Positions 1 through 5,101 of a stretch of 5,623 nt of DNA are shown one piece after another (position 1 is the stretch's first letter; each line of letters starts with the position of its first letter). The notes under the pieces were generated by a model. The model ran no database searches and was not told the DNA's origin. It worked only from the letters and a program-made list of their open reading frames with translations. Made by a program: the position numbers and the translations under genes. This DNA is from Marinilabilia sp. UBA5340 (lineage in GTDB: Bacteria; Bacteroidota; Bacteroidia; Bacteroidales; Marinilabiliaceae), in the NCBI GenBank assembly GCA_002411085.1, contig DHQK01000028.1, forward strand, positions 4,442-10,064. The letters are read 5' to 3'.

Positions 1-347
1 TGCGTCTCTACGTTTATTTCTTTTTTACGGACTATTGAGCTGGTTATTGTTTAAAATATTACCAGACTGAAAATTCACACTTAATAATAATCCGTATGTT
101 GTTTTTTACCCATGTTTTTTTGTAGTTGATAAACAGATAATGGTAATTCACAAATAAAAACCCCTCTTCACATAAAATGGTAGTAAATTATCAACTGCTG
201 ATTTTTTGTCAGTATGCACTTTGTTGGTTTTTAGGGGGTTGTTTTGGTGTGGCTGTGAAAAGATTTGCGTTTGCCCAAAGCGTAATTATTGGGTCAGAGG
301 CATGGAGAAATGATTTTCAACTGCAGATATCAATAAATACTTTTAGC
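1..347. other. AT-rich non-coding leader upstream of the regulator gene
   Basis: I see no gene in this stretch. It is rich in A and T, has frequent stop codons in all frames up to about position 146, and shows no tRNA or rRNA features. An open frame runs in phase with the downstream regulator from ATG 177 (in-frame stop at 144-146). The residues it would add are mostly F, L, V and G, as expected from T-rich non-coding DNA, and match no domain I know. I could not find a convincing Bacteroidota promoter (TTTG, then TAnnTTTG about 19-21 bases later). The regulator's promoter is probably in here, but I cannot place it. Confidence 0.6.
124..196. repeat. 9-bp inverted repeat upstream of the regulator gene
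   Basis: AGTTGATAA at 124-132 is the exact reverse complement of TTATCAACT at 188-196. The arms are 55 bases apart. In RNA the stem could be extended by one G-U and one G-C pair (122-123 with 197-198). A shorter direct repeat, AATGGTA, occurs at 139-145 and 176-182, inside the loop. The arms could be operator half-sites or the base of a long-loop RNA stem. A 9-bp match in AT-rich DNA of this length can also arise by chance. Confidence 0.3.
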
Positions 348-1109
348 ATGAGAAGGAATTTTCAGGAAATCCCGGGTGTAAACAGAAACAGAAAGTACGA
401 TAAGAGTCAGGAAACCATTAACTGTATTGCTATCGATGATGATAATTTTTCGTTGAGTATTTTGGATAAATACTGCGAAAAACTGCCCTGCATTTGTTTG
501 AATTCAATTTTCGATAATCCTCTCGAAGCACTTAATTATCTCAAGGTTCACCAGCCAGATTTAGTGTTTCTGGATATTAGTATGCCCGAAATATCCGGAA
601 TTTCCATTGCCCGAAAACTACAGGGAAAAAGCATGGTTATTTTTACTACTTCACATAAGGATTTTGCCCACGAGGGCTTTGATTTGGATGCCGTTGATTT
701 TCTGGTCAAACCTTTCGATTTTGATCGTTTTTACCAGGCTATTGCTAAGGCGCGCGAGCACCGGGATTTTTTGAGACTCAAAGCCATGGTTGAAGCTGAT
801 CATGAATACATTATTATCAAAGAAGATTATCAGAACGTAAAGGTTAAGCTGTCCGATATTCTTTTTATTGAAGCGCTGGACAATTATGTGAAGATACATA
901 CTTTAAAAAAGACTTATTTAACGCTCAAAAACTTAAAAGCCATGGCTAATAATTTGAACTCAAGGAATTTCATGCGTGTACATAAGTCTTACATTGTTGC
1001 TTTGGATCGGATTGATTTTTTTTCACGGGATCAGATTCACATTAATGGTAATGTGATTCCTATTGGACGGACTTTTTCCAAGCGTTTTAAAGAGGAAATA
1101 AGCAATTGA
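348..1109 (+). CDS. LytTR-family (LytR/AlgR-type) response regulator
   Basis: This is a cytoplasmic two-component response regulator that binds DNA when phosphorylated. From ATG 348 it is 253 residues long. Residues 24-137 form a receiver (REC) domain: an acidic pocket in IDDDN (residues 30-32), the phospho-acceptor Asp76 in LVFLDISMPE, a Thr pair at 100-101 and the invariant Lys121 in LVKPF. Residues about 152-251 form a LytTR DNA-binding domain, with the typical stretches DILFIEALDNYVKIHT, FMRVHKSYIV and IPIGRTF. Both domains look intact. The frame is open back to ATG 177 (310 residues), but the extra 57 residues are hydrophobic and outside any domain. ATG 348 gives a family-like length and is the last in-frame start before the receiver, so I prefer it. 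No clear Shine-Dalgarno precedes either start. No sensor kinase is visible in the window. The gene lies 93 bases upstream of csgE on the same strand, so control of the curli genes is a reasonable inference, not shown. Confidence 0.93.
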   Translation: MRRNFQEIPGVNRNRKYDKSQETINCIAIDDDNFSLSILDKYCEKLPCICLNSIFDNPLEALNYLKVHQPDLVFLDISMPEISGISIARKLQGKSMVIFTTSHKDFAHEGFDLDAVDFLVKPFDFDRFYQAIAKAREHRDFLRLKAMVEADHEYIIIKEDYQNVKVKLSDILFIEALDNYVKIHTLKKTYLTLKNLKAMANNLNSRNFMRVHKSYIVALDRIDFFSRDQIHINGNVIPIGRTFSKRFKEEISN

Positions 1110-1161
1110 AGAGTTTTGTAATGTTGAATCGTTGTTCTCAATGAATTTTATGCATTTCACC

Positions 1162-1196
1162 TAAACATATTTGCTGTTTACCATTTATGGCTGTTT
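1162..1196 (+). promoter_or_regulatory. Possible operator/promoter region upstream of csgE
   Basis: The 93-bp gap between the regulator and csgE holds three small symmetric elements. The first is an inverted repeat, TAAACA (1162-1167) and TGTTTA (1175-1180), with 7 bases between the arms. The second is CCATTTATGG (1181-1190), a near-palindrome. The third is a direct repeat of GCTGTTT at 1173-1179 and 1190-1196. CATATTTG at 1166-1173 is one base off the Bacteroidota -7 consensus TAnnTTTG, but no TTG sits at the right distance upstream. LytTR proteins commonly bind paired direct repeats, so this is a place to look for autoregulation or csg control. The evidence is weak. Confidence 0.25.
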
Positions 1197-1202
1197 TGTT
1201 AT

Positions 1203-1679
1203 ATGAAAATAGGAGACATTAGTTTGCATAATGGGAGGCATGAATACAGGCTCCTGATTGTATTGCTGTTTTTGATGATGGAAGGGGCCGAAATTCTTTA
1301 TTCTCAGGAAATTGATGTAGAGGTTGAGGATACCACCTCTGTTATGACTGTGGAAGATATGAGTTTTTTGTTTGATGAAACAAAGACCAAAGTGGGAAAT
1401 GATTTTTTCAGGATGTTTCATAATAAATGGTCTTATCCTGCTAATGTTAGTGGTATTTCCGTCATAATCGGGGAAAAACCGATTCCTGGTATGGGAACTC
1501 AGATCTGGATAAAAGCAGGTGAGACTACTCTTTACAAAGCTGTCTTGCGCCCCAATAGCGATCAAATGAAAAAGGAAGTGGAAAGGGCACTTTATTTGGC
1601 TTACAACTATTTTATTAATTATGAGATGATACAACAGCAATTGGGCTCTGAAGACTATAAAGGTAACGGATTGTACTAA
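1203..1679 (+). CDS. csgE: Curli secretion chaperone CsgE
   Basis: CsgE is a periplasmic protein that caps the inner side of the CsgG pore and captures unfolded amyloid subunit for export. This 158-residue protein starts with a signal peptide: basic HEYR at 13-16, hydrophobic core LLIVLLFLMM at 17-26, and probable cleavage after Ser34, leaving Gln35 as mature N-terminus. The mature part lines up by eye with E. coli CsgE from GNDFFRMFHNKW (GHDFYRAFSDKW in E. coli), through IGEKP (INERP), to the helical C-terminus ending in IQQQL (INQAL). A short tail follows. It is somewhat longer than the E. coli precursor, mostly because of an acidic linker at 36-60. A TTG start at 1224, 7 bases after an AGGAGA at 1211-1216, is an alternative that gives a more ordinary 28-residue signal peptide. 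The gene opens the csgE-csgF-csgG cluster, with csgF 10 bases downstream. Confidence 0.93.
   Translation: MKIGDISLHNGRHEYRLLIVLLFLMMEGAEILYSQEIDVEVEDTTSVMTVEDMSFLFDETKTKVGNDFFRMFHNKWSYPANVSGISVIIGEKPIPGMGTQIWIKAGETTLYKAVLRPNSDQMKKEVERALYLAYNYFINYEMIQQQLGSEDYKGNGLY
1211..1216 (+). promoter_or_regulatory. Shine-Dalgarno-like AGGAGA inside the 5' end of csgE
   Basis: AGGAGA lies just after the annotated ATG of csgE and 7 bases before an in-frame TTG at 1224. If it acts as a ribosome binding site, the real csgE start would be that TTG. Bacteroidota often do not rely on Shine-Dalgarno pairing, so this may be accidental. The signal peptide is complete with either start. Confidence 0.2.
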
Positions 1680-1689
1680 TTAATAATTT

Positions 1690-2109
1690 ATGCGAATCAT
1701 GAAAACCCAAAAAAAATTTCTCATCCTTATATTCATGTTTTCTGGAGTGCTATCCTGCTTTGGTCAGGATTTTGTTTATCAACCGGTAAATCCTGCTTTT
1801 GGTGGCAACTATCTTAATTACTCCTGGCTTTTGCAGAGCGCCAATGCACAAAATACTTACGAGGAAAAGAGTGATGCTTCTTATGAAACGGATCCGCTTG
1901 GTGACTTTGAGCAATCGATGAACCGACAAATTCTTAGTCAGTTGTCGCGCAGTTTGATGCAAAATTATTTTGGTGAAGAGCTTTCTGAAGGACATTATAA
2001 TATAGGGAATTATGAAATTGATGTTGCTCCGGGAAGCAATGGTTTGGAAGTGGTTATTTTCGATACTTCAACCGGTGATAAAACAACAGTAACGGTTCCC
2101 TTTTATTAG
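1690..2109 (+). CDS. csgF: Curli assembly and nucleation factor CsgF
   Basis: CsgF is secreted through CsgG and stays at the pore, where it couples export of the amyloid subunit to nucleation at the cell surface. The protein is 139 residues, close to the E. coli 138. A signal peptide spans residues 1-25 (KTQKK, then LILIFMF). Probable cleavage after Gly25 leaves Gln26 as the first mature residue. The mature N-terminus then reads eight residues to NPAFGGN (34-40), matching E. coli NPNFGGN with the same spacing. This segment threads into the CsgG channel in E. coli. Further matches are WLLQSANAQNTY (46-57; FLLNSAQAQNSY in E. coli), FEQSMNRQILSQL (73-85) and a C-terminal beta region VVIFDTSTGDKTTVTV. 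Cys23 could suggest a lipobox (VLSC), but cleavage before Gln26 fits CsgF better. ATG 1699 (residue 4) is an equally possible start. csgE ends 10 bases upstream, so the two are very likely co-transcribed. Confidence 0.95.
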   Translation: MRIMKTQKKFLILIFMFSGVLSCFGQDFVYQPVNPAFGGNYLNYSWLLQSANAQNTYEEKSDASYETDPLGDFEQSMNRQILSQLSRSLMQNYFGEELSEGHYNIGNYEIDVAPGSNGLEVVIFDTSTGDKTTVTVPFY

Positions 2110-2199
2110 CATTCAGGAAAAAGGGATAGAGTGCATTAATTGGTTTTGTGTATTAGTCCTTCCCCATTTTAGGGAGCCTTAATAAATAAATTTTACCGG

Positions 2200-3606
2200 A
2201 TGAACCCTTTATTGATCAGGAATATCATTTCAAGGTCACTTCTTTTCTGTCTCTCCCTTATTTTGATGAGCAGCTGCATGAGTAGTTTTAAGCATCCAAT
2301 GAAGCCTGCTCCTGCCCGAATAGGAAGTTTTTCTGATGTATATAAAAAGGAACTTGTACGCTTACCTGCTCCTAAAGAGAAAGTGTATGCAGCTGTTTAT
2401 AGTTTCAGAGATCAGACGGGGCAATATAAACTGTCAGAAAATATTTCCAATTGGTCAACGGCTGTAACACAGGGAGGTACCTCTGTTTTAATGCAATCAC
2501 TGGAGGAATCCGGATGGTTCGTAACCATTGAGCGTGAGGGCTTGTCCAATTTGCTGAATGAGCGCCGGATTATTCGTCAGACTCAGGAACAGTACCAGGG
2601 AGAGGGAAGTAGCCTTACTCCCTTGCTTTATGCAGGTGTATTGATAGAAGGTGGCATAATAGCTTATGAATCTAATATTCGTACCGGTGGTTTGGGAGCC
2701 CGCTACTTTGGCACAGGAGCTTCGGGAGAATACCGGGAGGATCAGGTAACCGTTTATCTTAGAGCCGTCTCCACCAGTAGTGGAAGGATTCTGAAAACTG
2801 TTCATGCTTCTAAAACTATGCTTTCACAGAAACTTGATCTGGGAGTATTTCGGTATGTTTCACTAAAAAAACTACTCGAAGCCGAAACTGGTTATACTTT
2901 CAATGAGCCTGCTTTTGTGGCTGTTCAGGAGGCCATTGACAAAGCAGTTTTGGCGCTTATTGTTGAGGGAATATCAGAAGGACTCTGGCAACTCGAAGAT
3001 CCTACCGACCTTGAAGATCCTGTAATTAAAGATTACTACAGTGAAAAAGACCAATCATCGAAAACAGACTATTTGGGCAATGTTTCTTTTACCAACACCG
3101 AAAAATTCAGTGCAGGAGCCGATTTTGCTCCTGTCTTATATGATGGAGATCTGGGAAACGGGAAAGTGAAGCCTTATGGTCAGGTGAATGTAGGCTTTTT
3201 TAGAGATAAGCCATTTCAATTGGTTTGGTCTTTAGGGGTTGGAAATGCCTCCAATGAAGATAAATATGATGTTAAGATGGCTTCTTCCGCGCTTTCTGTC
3301 CAATATGATTTTTTCAGAAACTTATCTTCTACTCCTTATATTCAGGCAGGATATGGCGTGCTATATCAGGACTATGACAGATGGTTTTTGCACAAACCCG
3401 TATGGAATGATAATGTTTTTCAGTTTATGCATCTGGGGCTGGGGTATCAGTTCCGCATGGAGAATTCTCCTTTAATCTTTAAAGGTGCTGTCAATAGTCA
3501 ACTTTTTTTTAACGATCATCTTGATGGATTGTCATACGGGAAATATAATGACCGGTTGTGGTATTTCTCTTTTGGACTGGAGTACCGGTTTAATCTAATC
3601 AAATAA
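2200..3606 (+). CDS. csgG: Curli outer-membrane secretion channel CsgG with an extra C-terminal beta-barrel-like domain
   Basis: CsgG is an outer-membrane lipoprotein that forms a nonameric pore for export of curli subunits. The 468-residue product has a lipoprotein signal with lipobox MSSC (Cys26). Residues about 45-280 then follow E. coli CsgG closely: LPAPKEKVYAAVYSFRDQTGQ, STAVTQ, GWFVTIEREGL, NLLNERRIIR, YESNIRTGGLGARYFG, GVFRYVSLKKLLEAETGYT and NEP. E. coli CsgG (277 residues) stops about there. This protein continues for about 186 residues rich in alternating aromatic and small residues (YGQVNVGFF, TPYIQAGYGVLYQ, HLGLGYQFRM) and ends in YFSFGLEYRFNLIK, which looks like an eight-strand-size outer-membrane barrel with a terminal beta-signal. 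At the constriction loop the E. coli Asn55-Phe56 pair is Asn84-Trp85, and no Tyr matches Tyr51. The 90-bp gap after csgF (2110-2199) shows no clear terminator or promoter. The next gene starts 7 bases downstream. Confidence 0.96.
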   Translation: MNPLLIRNIISRSLLFCLSLILMSSCMSSFKHPMKPAPARIGSFSDVYKKELVRLPAPKEKVYAAVYSFRDQTGQYKLSENISNWSTAVTQGGTSVLMQSLEESGWFVTIEREGLSNLLNERRIIRQTQEQYQGEGSSLTPLLYAGVLIEGGIIAYESNIRTGGLGARYFGTGASGEYREDQVTVYLRAVSTSSGRILKTVHASKTMLSQKLDLGVFRYVSLKKLLEAETGYTFNEPAFVAVQEAIDKAVLALIVEGISEGLWQLEDPTDLEDPVIKDYYSEKDQSSKTDYLGNVSFTNTEKFSAGADFAPVLYDGDLGNGKVKPYGQVNVGFFRDKPFQLVWSLGVGNASNEDKYDVKMASSALSVQYDFFRNLSSTPYIQAGYGVLYQDYDRWFLHKPVWNDNVFQFMHLGLGYQFRMENSPLIFKGAVNSQLFFNDHLDGLSYGKYNDRLWYFSFGLEYRFNLIK

Positions 3607-3607
3607 T

Positions 3608-3612
3608 GGAGG
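3608..3612 (+). promoter_or_regulatory. GGAGG ribosome-binding-like site, too close to the next start
   Basis: GGAGG lies between the csgG stop (TAA 3604-3606) and the ATG at 3614, with only one base between it and the ATG. That is shorter than the usual 5-9 bases. No other in-frame ATG, GTG or TTG is well placed, and the signal peptide begins right at 3614, so the start is kept. It may instead help ribosomes finishing csgG to re-initiate (translational coupling). Confidence 0.3.
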
Positions 3613-3613
3613 T

Positions 3614-5101
3614 ATGAGGTCACTGAAAAAATATTGCTTTTTGGGTTTAGTCCTGCTGGCAGGTTTAACATTCTTTGCATGTGAGGATACAATTGAATCG
3701 CCTCTGGCCGGAACGCTGACAGGGCGTATATTGGACAAAGAGACAATGTTGCCCCTTTCGGATATTCGGATATCGACCAATCCATACAGTGATGTAGCAG
3801 AGACTGACAGTTCCGGTTTTTTCCAAATTGACGAAATAGAAGCCGGAGAATACAATGTTATAGCTTCCCACAATGGGTATAAGTCCGAAAGCGTTGGTAT
3901 CACTATCCATTTTCATGAAATTACGGATGTGGAAATTGTATTGGAAGAGATTGCTGCTCCTGATTTGACTCCTTCCTTTACAGACAGTTTTACCCCGCTT
4001 GAAAATGGCGAAATGTATGATCTTGAGGTTTTGTTTTCGTGGCAGATTGAAGAAACAGACTCTGTATTATTTGATTTGATAATATATGAAAATGATGAAA
4101 AGGCTGAGCCGGTTATCTACGAAAATATTGAAGATACTTTGCTGTTGGTAGATGACCTCAGGTTCAGTACTACTTATTTTTGGCAGGTTGTGGCACGCCG
4201 GGGAGAAAGAGATGCCTATTCTTCTGTTCATCGTTTTTCCACCACCTCATTTCCATACAATCGCATTCTTTATTCGCAATTGCGGAATGAGGTTATGCAA
4301 CTTTTTGTGTGTGATTCAGCAGGAGAAAATAATTCTCAAATTAGTTTTAAAAATTACCATGTCTGGAATGCACGATTGAATAGCCAGCGTTCTTCCATCG
4401 CATTCCAATCCACACGCAGTATTGAAAGTCATTTATATGTGATGAATCCTGATGGCTCCGATATAGTAGGGCTGACGGCCTTCCAGCCAGGAGGTTTTTT
4501 TCATGAAAAAATTGAATATGATTGGGCCCCAAATGGTTCACACATCTTGTTCTCCAGTTACCAAAATATCTACAGAATCAATTCGGATGGAAGTGGTTTG
4601 AAAGTAATAGCAACGGCTCCCGAAGGAAAAAATTTCAGAGAGGTGGTTTACAGTCCCGATGGATCCACTATTTATACGATTGTAGTGGGAAGTGAGGTGT
4701 TGGATCGGCAGATTTATTCTATGAATCAAAATGGAGGAGACTTGTCTTTGCTTTATGAAGATCCGGGATTTTCATTGGCAAGTTTGGCGGTAAGTCCTGA
4801 TCACAAATATTTGTTGTTCTCCAAAGATCTGAGTGGTCATGTTTCTTCAACCGGTCGGTTACTGGATGCCCATATTTTTCAACTGACAATAGCAGATGGT
4901 ACTACTAAAGATCTTTCCGGGGGTAAACCTTCCGGAACCAATGATTTATCTGCCTCCTATTCTCCGGACGGTGGCTATATTGTATTTACTAATTCTCGAA
5001 ATACACTGACAGCGGCTCCTACCGTTTGTACTATGTACAATGATGGGAGCCACCGTCGTGATTTAATTGGAGGAGGATATACTCCCCAGTGGTTTGAATG
5101 A
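3614..5101 (+). CDS. Lipoprotein with carboxypeptidase-regulatory-like, Fn3-like and TolB/PD40 beta-propeller domains
   Basis: Function is unknown. The 495-residue protein has a lipoprotein signal (KK at 5-6, hydrophobic core, Cys23 after FFA). Glu24 and Asp25 follow the Cys; acidic residues there resemble the Bacteroidota signal for lipoprotein export to the cell surface. Residues about 33-111 form a carboxypeptidase-regulatory-like beta-sandwich (LTGRILDKETMLPLSDIRI, then DSSGFFQIDEIEAGEYNV and GY). Residues about 117-212 look like a fibronectin type III domain (VLFSWQI, FSTTYFWQVVAR, HRFSTT). Residues about 215-495 form a propeller of roughly six blades with PD40/TolB repeats: WAPNGSHILFSS, YSPDGSTIYTI, VSPDHKYLLFSK and YSPDGGYIVFTN, each followed by an IYxxNxDGS-like strand. 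The C-terminal TPQW probably closes the ring with the first blade. No catalytic site is seen, so a scaffold or binding role is likely. Its position 7 bases after csgG implies co-transcription and a possible role in curli secretion or anchoring. The domains are well supported; the link to curli is inferred. Confidence 0.9.
   Translation: MRSLKKYCFLGLVLLAGLTFFACEDTIESPLAGTLTGRILDKETMLPLSDIRISTNPYSDVAETDSSGFFQIDEIEAGEYNVIASHNGYKSESVGITIHFHEITDVEIVLEEIAAPDLTPSFTDSFTPLENGEMYDLEVLFSWQIEETDSVLFDLIIYENDEKAEPVIYENIEDTLLLVDDLRFSTTYFWQVVARRGERDAYSSVHRFSTTSFPYNRILYSQLRNEVMQLFVCDSAGENNSQISFKNYHVWNARLNSQRSSIAFQSTRSIESHLYVMNPDGSDIVGLTAFQPGGFFHEKIEYDWAPNGSHILFSSYQNIYRINSDGSGLKVIATAPEGKNFREVVYSPDGSTIYTIVVGSEVLDRQIYSMNQNGGDLSLLYEDPGFSLASLAVSPDHKYLLFSKDLSGHVSSTGRLLDAHIFQLTIADGTTKDLSGGKPSGTNDLSASYSPDGGYIVFTNSRNTLTAAPTVCTMYNDGSHRRDLIGGGYTPQWFE

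Noticed and set aside
177..278. Signal peptide or membrane helix at the N-terminus of the response regulator
   Set aside because: It depends on using ATG 177. The translated segment looks like T-rich non-coding DNA, and a cytoplasmic DNA-binding regulator does not need a signal peptide. ATG 348 leaves it out.
1185..1640. 151-codon open frame on the minus strand opposite csgE
   Set aside because: It is antisense to an unmistakable CsgE, has no known domain and a composition typical of shadow frames.
1750..1761. CsgF as a lipoprotein through Cys23
   Set aside because: Leu at position -2 of VLSC is unusual in a lipobox. Cleavage before Gln26 gives the same mature N-terminal spacing as E. coli CsgF, which is not lipidated.
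2155..2182. Terminator between csgF and csgG
   Set aside because: CCTTCCCC and GGGAGCC allow only about four or five pairs including a wobble, with no U-tract after it. The gap is more simply a spacer within one operon.
3239..3475. Open frame on the plus strand inside csgG
   Set aside because: It is a shadow frame within the C-terminal part of csgG. Its translation has no recognisable domain, and the csgG frame is continuous and barrel-like across it.
3503..3510. Run of eight T in csgG as a frameshift site
   Set aside because: The reading frame stays open and barrel-like on both sides of the run, and the C-terminal beta-signal is in the same frame, so there is no sign of a shift.
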